DNA of 64,000 bases from CALINB01 sp938045325 (GCA_038114465.1 JAYNQW010000002.1:62001-126000); one strand, 5' to 3'. Numbered from the stretch's first letter, positions 18,620 through 28,318 are shown. Notes: generated by a model from the letters alone, not told the origin. A program made the numbers and translations.

Positions 18620-19300
18620 ATGACTGAACAAGACCAATTAACCGAGGTCTTGGGCTATGCATTCAAAGACCATCGATTGCTAGAACAAGCCCTGACACAT
18701 TCAAGCGCGGCTCAGCAGAAGACCAGCCGTCTCGATAGTAATGAGCGCTTGGAATTTCTCGGTGACAGGGCCCTGGGACTTATCATGGCGGAATGGCTGT
18801 ACCGCCGGTTTCCCGATGAGGAAGAGGGCGCACTTGCCCGCCGTTTTGCTGCATTGGTGCGCCGTGAAACCTTGGCCATGGTGGCCGAAAATATCGAGTT
18901 GGGCCGTTTTATCATTTTAAATAAAAACGACGAAAGCACGATCGGCCGAAATAATATCAGCATCCTCGCCGACGCCTGCGAGGCTATTTTGGGCGCGCTT
19001 TATTTGGACGGGGGACTCGAAGTAACCCGCCGGTTTATCGAACAGCAATGGGTTGCATTTCTTGAATCCGACCTCAAACCGCCGCAAGACGCGAAAACAG
19101 CATTGCAAGAATGGGCTCAAGGTCAGGGGCTGCCGTTGCCGCAATACTCTGAAATCAATCGGCAAGGGCCTTCTCACGATCCTGTTTTTACCATCGAGGT
19201 CGCGATAGAAGGACAGCCTTCATTTCATGGTGAAGGCACATCAAAACGCCTTGCCGAACAGGCTGCTGCTGAACTCTTACTGGCTCATATCCGTCAATGA
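18620..19300 (+). CDS. rnc: Ribonuclease III
   Basis: Double-strand-specific endoribonuclease for rRNA and mRNA maturation. The 226-residue protein has the catalytic signature NERLEFLGDRALGLIMAEWL, the second acidic site DACEAILGALYLDGG, and a C-terminal double-stranded-RNA-binding domain beginning at DAKTALQEWAQGQGLPLPQY. Its stop overlaps the start of era by four bases (atga), which indicates translational coupling. Confidence 0.97.
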   Translation: MTEQDQLTEVLGYAFKDHRLLEQALTHSSAAQQKTSRLDSNERLEFLGDRALGLIMAEWLYRRFPDEEEGALARRFAALVRRETLAMVAENIELGRFIILNKNDESTIGRNNISILADACEAILGALYLDGGLEVTRRFIEQQWVAFLESDLKPPQDAKTALQEWAQGQGLPLPQYSEINRQGPSHDPVFTIEVAIEGQPSFHGEGTSKRLAEQAAAELLLAHIRQ

Positions 19301-20217
19301 TGACCGAACAAACATCTGATAGGGCGAATTCTCGATGCGGCTTTGTCGCCATTGTCGGTGCGCCTAATGTGGGAAAATCGACGCTTATTAATCAAATTGT
19401 CGGTGCCAAGGTTTCGATTGTATCGCCAAAAGTGCAAACCACACGGAGCCGGTTTCGAGGACTCGCCGTTCATGACCAATCGCAATTGGTTTTCGTTGAT
19501 ACGCCAGGAATTTTTTCGCCGCGTCGGCAACTAGACCGCTCGATGGTTTCGGCCGCTTGGCAAGGCGCGAACGATGCCGACATCATTACTCTACTAGTAG
19601 ATTCCGTCAAAGGGATTGATGAAGAAACCGCTCATATCATCAAAACACTTCAGGAACGGGAGAAAAGGGCGGTTGCGGTTCTCAATAAAATCGATCTTGT
19701 CGATAAATCAAAATTACTTGAATTTGCCAGGCAGCTCGAAGGTACCAAAATCATGAGCGAAATTTTCATGATTAGCGCAGTTAAGGGTGATGGCGTTGAG
19801 AAATTGGTTGAATATTTGGCCCAAACTGTGCCGAAAGGACCATGGCTCTATCCCGATGACGAGATCGCCGATACACCGCTAATGCTGTGGGCAGCAGAAA
19901 TCACGCGTGAACAGCTTTATCTTCAGCTCCATCAGGAACTGCCATATGCCGCCACCGTTGATACTGAATCCTATTTGGAAAAAGAGGACGGAAGCCTGGC
20001 CTTTAATCAGGTGATTTATGTCGAACGACAAGGGCATAAAGGTATTGTGCTCGGTAAAGGTGGTAGCCGGATCAAATCTATCGGCGAGGCGGCGCGTCGG
20101 GAACTCGAGAAATTATTTGACCGGCGGGTCCACCTGATGCTTTTCGTTAAGGTCAGTAAAAACTGGGCTGAAGACCCCGATCACTATCGTAATCGTGATC
20201 TCGACCCAAAAGCGTGA
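19297..20217 (+). CDS. era: GTPase Era
   Basis: Essential GTPase that binds 16S rRNA and helps assemble the 30S subunit. The 306-residue protein shows G1 IVGAPNVGKSTLIN, G3 FVDTPGIF, G4 NKID, and a C-terminal KH domain with VLGKGGSRIKSIGEAARREL and VHLMLFVKVSKNW. ATG at 19297 overlaps the rnc stop; a second ATG follows directly at 19300. The downstream 165 bp contain no gene. Confidence 0.97.
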   Translation: MMTEQTSDRANSRCGFVAIVGAPNVGKSTLINQIVGAKVSIVSPKVQTTRSRFRGLAVHDQSQLVFVDTPGIFSPRRQLDRSMVSAAWQGANDADIITLLVDSVKGIDEETAHIIKTLQEREKRAVAVLNKIDLVDKSKLLEFARQLEGTKIMSEIFMISAVKGDGVEKLVEYLAQTVPKGPWLYPDDEIADTPLMLWAAEITREQLYLQLHQELPYAATVDTESYLEKEDGSLAFNQVIYVERQGHKGIVLGKGGSRIKSIGEAARRELEKLFDRRVHLMLFVKVSKNWAEDPDHYRNRDLDPKA

Positions 20218-20382
20218 CATTCGCGCAACCTATCCAAAAGAACCACACGAATTGTGATTTTTTAATGGCGATTTGCGATTCGATTCGCCACAATGCAAAT
20301 AGTTAAGTAAAAATTAATCGGTTGTGTTGGAATCGTGCTCTTCCCCAAAAAATAACAAGAGTGCGAAAGCCTGGGGATTACT

Positions 20383-21156
20383 ATGAAACGGGGCCTTTTA
20401 GTTCTTATTCTATCGACCTTTCTGGGTGGCTGTGCCATGCCGGTCGGGGTTCAGGTCGCCTCCTGGGCGATTGATGGAATCAGCATGATTGCTACGAAAA
20501 AATCGATGACAGACCATGGAATCTCCTTGGTTACCCAGCAGGACTGCGCTTTGTGGCGCGTCGTCAGACAAGAAAATATCTGTGTTGAAAACGAAGACGC
20601 AGCAACGGCCATCGCCGCGGTCGATGATGAAGACGATAATTTCGATCATTCGGCCATTCTTCAAACGGCTCAACTGGATCAGATTTACAACAAAATCGAC
20701 GGAAAAAGCCCATCCACACCGATCGTCACCGCCGAAAACTCGGCTGACACTCCTGCCGACATTGCAAAGCTGGCAAATTTTGAAACGGCAGCCGGTGCTG
20801 AAATCAAGCATAATGTGGCAAAAACGGCTTCCAAGCCCAAGCTTTTCACCCAGTATGCCGGCTATGCTGCTGATACATTCAGCGCCGCTACAACAGAATT
20901 AAAATCACGGCATGATGGCGTACAAATTTTTGCAGATTTATCCGTAAAAGCTAAAACCCAGCCGGAAAAACCGATTTCGCATAGTGCTGATCGCTCGATT
21001 GATGGGATTGCAGGATACGCTGCCAACGAATTTGCCGCGGCATGGGCATTCAAAAAGGGTGAGGCTAAACCGAAAATTCAGTGGGTATTTGTCGCCAGTC
21101 CCGCTCCGCAACAGGAACGTGAATTCAATTCAGAGACTATCAATACCTTGGAATAA
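20383..21156 (+). CDS. Putative lipoprotein, Ala-rich
   Basis: A 257-residue protein with a lipoprotein signal: MKRGLLVLILSTFLGGCAMP, with a lipobox FLGGC that gives Cys17 as acylation site. The conserved part is the first ~70 residues (VGVQVASWAIDGISMIATKK, DHGISLVTQQDCALW), which I associate with a lipoprotein found after era in Rhodospirillales. The remainder is Ala/Asp/Lys-rich and low in structure, with a repeated motif (AGYAADTFSAA near 165 and AGYAANEFAAA near 215). The frame closes with TAA at 21154. A SPOR-domain ORF follows after a ten-N gap in the same frame, and the two may belong together functionally or even have been one gene. Confidence 0.8.
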   Translation: MKRGLLVLILSTFLGGCAMPVGVQVASWAIDGISMIATKKSMTDHGISLVTQQDCALWRVVRQENICVENEDAATAIAAVDDEDDNFDHSAILQTAQLDQIYNKIDGKSPSTPIVTAENSADTPADIAKLANFETAAGAEIKHNVAKTASKPKLFTQYAGYAADTFSAATTELKSRHDGVQIFADLSVKAKTQPEKPISHSADRSIDGIAGYAANEFAAAWAFKKGEAKPKIQWVFVASPAPQQEREFNSETINTLE

Positions 21157-21176
21157 GTATGGTATTCGATTACATG

Positions 21177-21186
21177 NNNNNNNNNN
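21177..21186. other. Assembly gap (10 N) between the lipoprotein gene and the SPOR-domain gene
   Basis: Ten N just after a short open frame starting at ATG 21159 (MVFDYM). The flanks share no bases. If the true gap length is a multiple of three, including zero, this ATG would be in frame with the SPOR-domain protein. Confidence 0.9.
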
Positions 21187-21732
21187 ATCACTGTTGCCAG
21201 TGCAGAGCCTGAACCTGAAGAAATTCATGAACCGGCCGATACGAGTGATGAGGTAACGTTAGAAAAACCATCTAATTCACTGAAAAACAACATAGAAAAT
21301 AATGAGAATAAATTAATTCAGGGGAATAAGCCACTGGCACAAACCGTGATGCCTGCTGAGGTAACGCCCCAAGAACCGCAAATTATTCCCGTTACCCAAA
21401 CCAGTGAAACCGGCAAACCGGCAATCAATGTAAAAGTGCCGGTCCCCGGGAGTGTCTATTTTGTGATTGCGAGTTTTGACGATACTGAAAGTGCTGTACC
21501 GCTGATGAAAAAGCACAGATCCTTAGATATTCAGCTTGTCGTTGGCAATTTAGATGGCCGACCGGTTTACCGAGGCATCGTAGGGCCATTTGCGTTGAAA
21601 GATATCACGCAGGCCAAGCAAAGAATCTGGCGGGCAGGGGTTAACAATCCATGGGCCGTACGCCTGGATTATTCAAAATGGACCTTCCTTTATTCTGCGT
21701 CCATTTCTGAAGAACTCTCTCTAAGGCGCTGA
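21187..21732 (+). CDS. SPOR-domain protein, 5' end lost in assembly gap
   Basis: Open frame from the gap to TAA at 21730, at least 181 residues. The first ~95 residues are polar and Glu/Pro/Asn-rich linker. The last ~90 (GSVYFVIASFDDTESAVPLM, VVGNLDGRPVYRGIVGPF, QAKQRIWRAGVNNPWAVRL) match a SPOR domain, which binds glycan strands lacking stem peptides at division sites. ATG 21346 is an internal methionine, not the likely start; the start is in or before the gap, possibly ATG 21159. It lies next to the lipoprotein gene and upstream of recO. Confidence 0.75.
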   Translation: MTVASAEPEPEEIHEPADTSDEVTLEKPSNSLKNNIENNENKLIQGNKPLAQTVMPAEVTPQEPQIIPVTQTSETGKPAINVKVPVPGSVYFVIASFDDTESAVPLMKKHRSLDIQLVVGNLDGRPVYRGIVGPFALKDITQAKQRIWRAGVNNPWAVRLDYSKWTFLYSASISEELSLRR

Positions 21733-21823
21733 TTTTTAAAAAATTAAATTATTAGCACGCCTTGCCGCTTTTACGCGAACGCTTCTGCTATAGCTCTTAA
21801 GCAAAATCCCATAAACTAAAACC

Positions 21824-22552
21824 ATGGAATGGAACGATACGGGCATCGTGCTTGCCACGCGCAAACACGGTGAGTCATCAATCATATTAACGGTTTTAAC
21901 CGAACACTACGGCCGTCACCTTGGTTTGGTTCGCGGTGGCGCGGGGCAACGCGCCAGAGGCCTCTATGAAGCCGGTAATTTGCTATCGATCCGCTGGCGG
22001 GCCCGGATTTCTGATCATTTAGGCAACTTTACCTGTGAACTTGTCAAACCACGAGCCGCATTGTTGCTCGATGATCCGATGAAGCTATCCGCACTCAGTG
22101 CGGCGTGCGCCCTGGCCGATGTGACACTGCCCGAGCGTGTCGCGGAACCGAAACTGTTTCAGGATTTCACAGATCTTCTTGATTCACTCAATGCCGACGA
22201 TTGGCCAAAAATATTCGTGTCATGGGAGCTCAATCTGCTGCGTGAATTGGGCTTTGGCCTTGATTTATCGGCCTGTGCCGCAACCGGCCAAATTGATGAC
22301 TTGGTGTATGTTTCGCCGAAAAGCGGCCGTTCCGTATCAAAAGACGCGGGCCTCCCCTATGCGAAAAATTTGTTGCCACTGCCGGCTTTTCTACATGATC
22401 AGAACCATCAGCAGCCTGATTGGTCGGATATTTTGGATGGTTTTAAGCTTACCAGTTATTTTCTCGAACACCATGTGCTTGCACCGCATCAAAGAAAATT
22501 ACCGAACGCCCGATCGCGATTTATTGAACGAATTCAATCACAAGCACAATAA
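21824..22552 (+). CDS. recO: DNA repair protein RecO
   Basis: RecFOR-pathway mediator that loads RecA on SSB-coated DNA. The 242-residue protein begins MEWNDTGIVLATRKHGESS with an OB fold (LVRGGAGQRARGLYEAGN), then a helical part with LLRELGFGLDLSACAATGQ and YVSPKSGRSVSKDAGLPY. It has the alphaproteobacterial form without the four-Cys zinc finger. It follows era and the SPOR region, and precedes parC by 130 bp. Confidence 0.94.
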   Translation: MEWNDTGIVLATRKHGESSIILTVLTEHYGRHLGLVRGGAGQRARGLYEAGNLLSIRWRARISDHLGNFTCELVKPRAALLLDDPMKLSALSAACALADVTLPERVAEPKLFQDFTDLLDSLNADDWPKIFVSWELNLLRELGFGLDLSACAATGQIDDLVYVSPKSGRSVSKDAGLPYAKNLLPLPAFLHDQNHQQPDWSDILDGFKLTSYFLEHHVLAPHQRKLPNARSRFIERIQSQAQ

Positions 22553-22684
22553 ACTTCAGCCAATTTGCGGACTTTTTTGTGTATCTGCCATTTTAAGGCC
22601 GTAGACGCAATGGATTGATCGGTGTAAGGGAAAAGGGCACCATATCTTGCTGGTTCGTGTCACTGGTCCTTAAAGCGTCGTACA

Positions 22685-24910
22685 ATGGCTAAAAATCAAC
22701 AGATTCAATCAACACCGCTCGCGGATGCCTTGAGCGAACGTTATCTCTCTTATGCCCTGTCCACGATCATGTCCCGCTCACTGCCCGATGTGCGTGATGG
22801 ACTCAAGCCTGTTCATCGTCGGCTATTGTACGCGATGCGGCTGCTTAAGCTGGATCCGGGGGCCGGCTACAAAAAATGCGCCCGAGTCGTCGGCGATGTC
22901 ATCGGTAAATATCACCCCCATGGCGATACGGCCGTTTATGACGCTTTGGTGCGCCTGGCTCAGGATTTTGCGGTCCGCTATCCTTTGGTCGACGGGCAGG
23001 GCAATTTTGGCAGCATTGACGGCGATAATGCAGCTGCTATGCGGTATACCGAAGCGCGGCTGACTGATGTCGCCTGGCTGCTATTAGACGGGATTGACGA
23101 AGATGCCGTGGATTTTCGTGAAACCTATGACGGCGAAGAGTCTGAACCGATTGTTTTGCCTGCTGCTTTCCCCAATCTTCTCGCCAATGGTGCTGCGGGC
23201 ATTGCGGTGGGCATGGCAACCAGTATTCCGCCCCATAACGTGCTCGAATTATGCGATGCGCTGATCCATCTCATCAAATTTCCCCGTGCGACCATCGATA
23301 AATTGGTGGAAATGATCCCCGGGCCGGACTTTCCGACCGGCGGCGAACTGGTGGAATCCCGCGAAAATATCGTTGAGGCCTATAAAACCGGCCGCGGCGC
23401 ATTTCGCCTCAGGTCCCGATGGGAAGTAGAAAAACTGTCCCACGGGCAATGGCAGATCATTGTGACGGAAATTCCGTATCAGGTTCAAAAGTCGCGCCTG
23501 ATTGAGAAAATCGCCGAGCTTCTAGACAACAAAAAACTCCCGGTTTTAAGCGATATTCGAGACGAATCAGAGGCTGAACTCCGTCTCGTGCTCGAGCCCA
23601 AAAACCGTTCGGTCGAGCCGGAAATGTTGATGGAACAGCTATTTCGCCTGACCGATCTAGAGGGGCGCTTTAACCTTAACCTGAATGTTTTGAATGCCTC
23701 CAATACACCCTGTGTGATGAGCCTTCGAGATGCGTTGCGGGCTTTTCTGGATCATCGCCATGATGTGTTGATTCGCCGTTCCAAGTTTCGTCTCGGTAAG
23801 ATTGATCATCGCCTCGAGGTCCTCGACGGCCTGCTCATTGCCTATCTGAACCTCGACAAAATCATTAAGATTATCCGTACCGAGGATGAGCCGAAACCCA
23901 AGCTCAAAAAGGCTTTCAAGCTGTCCGACGTTCAGGCCGAGGCCATTTTGAACATGCGTCTGCGCCAATTACGCAAGCTTGAAGAAAACGCCATTAAGGA
24001 AGAACACGCTGAACTCACCGCCGAGCGCAAGCAGATCCGCGCCCTGTTGCGGGACGAAAAGCGCCGCTGGAAGCGGATTTCCTCCGAAATTGCCGATATT
24101 AAAAAATTATTTTCGGCCAATGAAAATTTAGGTCCCCGCCGGACCGTAATCGGCGAACCGCCGTCTGCCGTGATCGTGCCGCTCGAAGCTATGATCGAAC
24201 GAGAGCCAATTACTGTGGTCTGTTCCGAAATGGGCTGGATCAAGGCGGCAAAAGGGCACATCAACGATGCCGATAAACTAAAATACAAGGAAGGGGATAA
24301 GCCTCGTTTCGCCTTACACGCTCAAACAACCGATAAACTGCTGGTTTTTGCGACAAACGGGCGGTTTTACACGATTGGCTGCGATAAATTGCCATCCGGT
24401 CGGGGCCACGGTGAATCCCTACGCCTGATGGTCGATATCGGAAACGGGCACGATATCGTTAATTTGCTGATCCACCAGCCAGACCGGCGTCTGCTGGTCG
24501 CTTCCGATGCCGGACGCGGCTTTATTGTGCCGGAAAATGAGGTTGTGGCACAGACTAAGAACGGCAAACAGGCCCTCAATCTTAGTGGCGACGAAGAAGC
24601 CGCTGCCTGTTCTCCCATGGGCGAAAATGACGATTTGGTTGCCGTTGTCGGGGAAAACCGGAAGCTCATCATATTTAACCTAAAAGAATTGCCGGAAATG
24701 AATAGGGGCCGGGGCGTAATTCTACAGCGTTACAACAAAGGCGGTCTTAAAGACGCTAAAACTTATAATGCGAAGGAAGGGCTCGTTTGGCAAATGAGTA
24801 AGGATCGCAGCCATACTGAGACCAGGCTAAAGAAATGGATTGGGAAACGCAGCCAAGCGGGCCTCATTGTCCCGAAAGGCTTTCCCCGTTCGGGCAAATT
24901 TACCGCTTAA
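22685..24910 (+). CDS. parC: DNA topoisomerase IV subunit A
   Basis: Cleaves and rejoins DNA to decatenate chromosomes. The 741-residue protein has the breakage-reunion domain with SRSLPDVRDGLKPVHRR, the quinolone-determining region YHPHGDTAVYDALVRLAQ and the catalytic Tyr in AAMRYTEARLT. A C-terminal domain with degenerate beta-pinwheel blades follows (KLLVFATNGRFYTIGCDKL, RGRGVILQRYNKGG). Length and lack of a GyrA-box pattern favour ParC over GyrA, as does the position after recO. It converges with the TRAP gene cluster 24 bp away. Confidence 0.95.
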   Translation: MAKNQQIQSTPLADALSERYLSYALSTIMSRSLPDVRDGLKPVHRRLLYAMRLLKLDPGAGYKKCARVVGDVIGKYHPHGDTAVYDALVRLAQDFAVRYPLVDGQGNFGSIDGDNAAAMRYTEARLTDVAWLLLDGIDEDAVDFRETYDGEESEPIVLPAAFPNLLANGAAGIAVGMATSIPPHNVLELCDALIHLIKFPRATIDKLVEMIPGPDFPTGGELVESRENIVEAYKTGRGAFRLRSRWEVEKLSHGQWQIIVTEIPYQVQKSRLIEKIAELLDNKKLPVLSDIRDESEAELRLVLEPKNRSVEPEMLMEQLFRLTDLEGRFNLNLNVLNASNTPCVMSLRDALRAFLDHRHDVLIRRSKFRLGKIDHRLEVLDGLLIAYLNLDKIIKIIRTEDEPKPKLKKAFKLSDVQAEAILNMRLRQLRKLEENAIKEEHAELTAERKQIRALLRDEKRRWKRISSEIADIKKLFSANENLGPRRTVIGEPPSAVIVPLEAMIEREPITVVCSEMGWIKAAKGHINDADKLKYKEGDKPRFALHAQTTDKLLVFATNGRFYTIGCDKLPSGRGHGESLRLMVDIGNGHDIVNLLIHQPDRRLLVASDAGRGFIVPENEVVAQTKNGKQALNLSGDEEAAACSPMGENDDLVAVVGENRKLIIFNLKELPEMNRGRGVILQRYNKGGLKDAKTYNAKEGLVWQMSKDRSHTETRLKKWIGKRSQAGLIVPKGFPRSGKFTA

Positions 24911-24933
24911 GTTTAAATTGAACTCAATTCAGG

Positions 24934-26523
24934 TTAATTGAATAATATTTTCGGTAATCCCGTCGCCAAAACGGGAAATAACGCCAATAACACCAATCCA
25001 ATCAGCTGAATACCGACAAAGGGCAGCGCGCCTTTGTAAATTTCACGGGTTGAAACACTCGATGGCGCCACGCCGCGCAGATAGAATAAGGCAAACCCAA
25101 AAGGCGGCGTTAAAAATGACGTTTGCAGATTCATGGCCATCATGACTCCAAGCCAAACCGGATGAACGCCCATTTTTAACAAAACGGGGGCTACAAGCGG
25201 CACGACCACAAAGATAATCTCGATAAAATCCAGGAAAAAACCCAGAATAAACATTACCAACATGACGATAATAACGGCACCAATTACACCTCCTGGTAAT
25301 TGACTTAGGGCGTTATGAATTAGATCATCACCGCCAAACCCTCTAAAAACCAAAGAAAATATAGAGGCGCCGATTAATATTGTGAAAACCATGGCCGTAA
25401 TTTGCAACGTGCTGATCATTACCTCTTTTATGATAATTTGGCTGCTATCATCGCTGTATTGCCGACAAGTCACAACAATCGCTTTAAATAAACCCCATGC
25501 AAAAATTATGAGGCCCATAAATGCAGCTATAATTGCAATAAAATCGCCTATCGGAATGGATTTTCGTCCCAGGCGTAAATCAACCAGGTTTGCCAAAATG
25601 AGAACGGTCAATAAACATATACATGAACCATAAATCGACTTTTGATCGTCAGGTGATAATCGAATGGCTGCTAACAAAATGCTGCCAACAGCCCCAATAG
25701 ACGCGGCCTCTGTCGGTGTGGCAATGCCAGCCAGAATAGACCCCAAGACGGCTATGATGAGAATAACAGGAGGAATTAACGCCGATAATAAATTTGTTGA
25801 TTTTGATCGATCATCCGTAAATTTCGGAGCCGACGGTGCAAATTCAGGTTTTGTCCAAGCGACAAACAATTGATAGGCGATAAATAGGCAGACTAACATC
25901 AACCCCGGCAGTAAGGAACCGGCGAACAAATCTCCAACCGAAACAGGGTCCGGCGACCAATTCCCCAAAGACCGTTGGGCATCGACATAAGCGTTCGATA
26001 TCTGATCTCCCAATAAAATGAGAACGATAGATGGTGGGAGGATCTGCCCCAGCGTTCCGGAGGCACAAATGGTGCCGCAGGCGAAAGCCGGTTGATATCC
26101 CCGTTTCAGCATCGTTGGCAATGACATGAGGCCCATTGTCACTACCGTCGCACCGACAATGCCTGTTGAAGCCGCTAATAACGCGCCGACAATGCATACC
26201 GAGATACCGAGACCGCCTTTAATGCCGGAAAACACATCTGCCATTGCTTCGAGCAATTCCGCCGCGACCTTCGATCGTTCCAGCATCACGCCCATGAATA
26301 CAAATAGGGGAACGGCAATCAGGACCTCGTTGGTCATTGCTGCCCCATAAATTCTCGACGGCAACGCGCCAAAGAGAGAAAAATCAAAGATGCCGATCAA
26401 CGATCCGATGGCCGCAAACAAAAGGGCCGTACCGGCCAACGTAAAGGCGACAGGAAATCCGAGCAATAAAAACCCGAATAAGGATAGGATCATCAGAATG
26501 GTGATGACGCTTTTTATTTCCAT
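24934..26523 (-). CDS. TRAP transporter large permease (DctM family)
   Basis: Sodium-coupled membrane subunit of a tripartite ATP-independent periplasmic uptake system. The protein begins FLLLGFPVAFTLAGTALLF and carries the family segments NEVLIAVPLFVFMGVMLERS, GALLAASTGIVGATVVTMG, ASGTLGQILPPSIVLILLGD and FLDFIEIIFVVVPLVAPVLL. At 529 residues it is about 100 longer than usual. The extra sequence, near residues 285-370, adds hydrophobic segments (CLLTVLILANLVDLRLG, FIAIIAAFMGLIIFAWGL). It is the last gene of a dctP-dctQ-dctM operon. Confidence 0.93.
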   Translation of the reverse strand: MEIKSVITILMILSLFGFLLLGFPVAFTLAGTALLFAAIGSLIGIFDFSLFGALPSRIYGAAMTNEVLIAVPLFVFMGVMLERSKVAAELLEAMADVFSGIKGGLGISVCIVGALLAASTGIVGATVVTMGLMSLPTMLKRGYQPAFACGTICASGTLGQILPPSIVLILLGDQISNAYVDAQRSLGNWSPDPVSVGDLFAGSLLPGLMLVCLFIAYQLFVAWTKPEFAPSAPKFTDDRSKSTNLLSALIPPVILIIAVLGSILAGIATPTEAASIGAVGSILLAAIRLSPDDQKSIYGSCICLLTVLILANLVDLRLGRKSIPIGDFIAIIAAFMGLIIFAWGLFKAIVVTCRQYSDDSSQIIIKEVMISTLQITAMVFTILIGASIFSLVFRGFGGDDLIHNALSQLPGGVIGAVIIVMLVMFILGFFLDFIEIIFVVVPLVAPVLLKMGVHPVWLGVMMAMNLQTSFLTPPFGFALFYLRGVAPSSVSTREIYKGALPFVGIQLIGLVLLALFPVLATGLPKILFN

Positions 26524-26556
26524 AATTCGCTAAAACCTAGGATTACCAGCAGTAAA

Positions 26557-27075
26557 TCATGACTTTTTAAGGTTTAAGAGTTCTAATAATGATCTCAACA
26601 AGATTGAAATTGCTTGTAAGCCCAGTAATACACTGAAGATCAAAATAGTTGTTTTAAGCAAATATACGAAGGGTAGCCCACTTGTTTCCCGTGAGCCTTC
26701 GAGGACCCGCCATGCCTGAGAAACATAGGGAAATGCATATATCCATATTAAGATACATACCGGAATGAGAAAAAAAGTAACCCCGAAGACGTTTATTATT
26801 GATTTATTTCGCTTACTTGTTTCACGGTAAAATATATCTAATCTGACATGCTTATCGGATAAAAATGTATAAGCAGTCCCCAGCATAAAAATCATGGCAT
26901 GCTGGTACATAATTGATTCTTGGATGAAAATAGATCCAATACCGAAAATGTACCGCAATATTACAATTAAGAACTGCAGAATGACCATGAATAGGGTCAA
27001 AAACGCAATAATACGGCCAAACGAACGATTAAACCGATCAATCGATTGGGAAATATAATCAAGTCGATGGATCAA
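26557..27075 (-). CDS. TRAP transporter small permease (DctQ family)
   Basis: Four-helix membrane subunit of the TRAP system; segments FGRIIAFLTLFMVILQFLIV, the conserved FIQESIMYQHAMIFMLG, FLIPVCILIWIYAFPYVSQA and ILIFSVLLGLQAISILL. The start is placed at TTG 27075 (MIHRLDYISQSIDRF), with aggt about eight bases upstream. This gives 172 residues, the usual size, and starts 14 bp after the dctP stop. The longer frame from 27156 would overlap dctP by 67 bases. Confidence 0.88.
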   Translation of the reverse strand: MIHRLDYISQSIDRFNRSFGRIIAFLTLFMVILQFLIVILRYIFGIGSIFIQESIMYQHAMIFMLGTAYTFLSDKHVRLDIFYRETSKRNKSIINVFGVTFFLIPVCILIWIYAFPYVSQAWRVLEGSRETSGLPFVYLLKTTILIFSVLLGLQAISILLRSLLELLNLKKS

Positions 27076-27089
27076 TGATTGACCTAAAA

Positions 27090-28193
27090 TCAGCCGCCAT
27101 ACTTGAAGGGCAAGAGGCGGGCATTGGCGTAGGCATGATCGGCGGTTTTTGACCATGCGATCATTTTTTTACGGAAATCCAGGTAACTCTTCGCAACTTT
27201 TGCCGTCATAGCATCACTTTTTGCGGCATCCGCAATCACCTGACCGGATGCGTTACCGATGCCTTGCATAATTTCATCGGAAAATTTACGCAGTTTGATT
27301 TTATGCTTGGTCTTCATTACCTCGAGCGTAATAGCATTTTTGGCATTGTATTCCGCGAGTGTGTACGAATTTTCTGCCGCAGCGGCGGCTTTCACAATGG
27401 CTTTTTGATCGGATGTCAGCGAATTCCATACTTTCAGGTTAAAACCACAGCAAATGGCGGGGCCGGGCTCTTGAAAACCTGGATAATAGTAGTATTTCGC
27501 CACTTTATGAAAGCCGAAGGCCATGTCATTCCAGGGACCGACCCATTCCGTGGCATCAATCGCACCCGATTTGAGAGAGGGGTATATTTCACCCCCCGGT
27601 AATGTGACGGCCGTTGCCCCCATGCGGCGGAGGACTTCACCACCCAATCCGGGCATACGGATGGTCAAGCCCTTAAGATCCTCTAAGGTGTTGATTTTCT
27701 TATTAAACCAGCCGCCCATTTGAACGCCCGTGTTACAAGCCATCATAGCTTTGATGTTAAAACCGGCGGAAAGTTCGTCCCAAAGTTTCTGCCCGCCGCC
27801 ATGATAAATCCAGGCGTTCATTTCATCGGCCGTTAGGCCATAGGGCACAGAGGTAAAAAAATTGAAGGCCATGGACTTGCCTTGCCAATAATATTCAGAG
27901 CCATGGTACATATCCGCCGAGCCCGAAGAGACGGCATCAAAGGATTCCAGCGCCGGAATCAGCTCGCCGGCGGCGTAAACTTTAATATCCACCATACCGT
28001 TACTCATTTCCTTGATTCGTCTGGCAAAACGTTCAGCACTGGTGCCCAGGCCCGGAAAATTCTTCGGCCAGGTGGTGACCATTTTTAATTGCCGCCGATT
28101 TTTAGCGATGGCCGGGGCCGAAAAGCTCGATGCCGCACCGGCGCCGGCGACCCCGGCGATCACGGAATTTTTAAGAAACGATCGGCGTTTCAT
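27090..28193 (-). CDS. TRAP substrate-binding protein, TakP-like (2-oxoacid type)
   Basis: Periplasmic binding protein of 367 residues. The N-terminus MKRRSFLKNSVIAGVAG is a twin-arginine signal, with cleavage near APAIAK. Residues that bind the 2-oxoacid and sodium in Rhodobacter TakP seem conserved: the Gln in NTGVQMGGWF, the Arg in LKGLTIRMPGLGG, and Glu-Trp in GAIDATEWVGPWND. This suggests pyruvate, 2-oxobutyrate or similar 2-oxo acids as ligands, by analogy. A clear RBS (caggag) precedes ATG 28193. It is the first gene of the TRAP operon. Confidence 0.92.
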   Translation of the reverse strand: MKRRSFLKNSVIAGVAGAGAASSFSAPAIAKNRRQLKMVTTWPKNFPGLGTSAERFARRIKEMSNGMVDIKVYAAGELIPALESFDAVSSGSADMYHGSEYYWQGKSMAFNFFTSVPYGLTADEMNAWIYHGGGQKLWDELSAGFNIKAMMACNTGVQMGGWFNKKINTLEDLKGLTIRMPGLGGEVLRRMGATAVTLPGGEIYPSLKSGAIDATEWVGPWNDMAFGFHKVAKYYYYPGFQEPGPAICCGFNLKVWNSLTSDQKAIVKAAAAAENSYTLAEYNAKNAITLEVMKTKHKIKLRKFSDEIMQGIGNASGQVIADAAKSDAMTAKVAKSYLDFRKKMIAWSKTADHAYANARLLPFKYGG

Positions 28194-28318
28194 AGTTTGT
28201 TTCTCCTGATTGAACCCGGCTAATTTCCGGTCGTTGTAATGGTCTTGTCGATAAACCGAATAGGCGCAAAATACTGCTGTTTCGGCTTAGGCGACATCAG
28301 CCCCTCTTGTCGAGAGGT

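Noticed and set aside
20218..20290. Terminator after era (tggcga/tcgcca stem)
   Set aside because: Only six base pairs with a 13-base loop and no T run; too weak to annotate.
22137..22604. 155-codon frame overlapping recO on the same strand
   Set aside because: It is an alternate frame of recO with basic, low-complexity composition; recO is the recognised gene.
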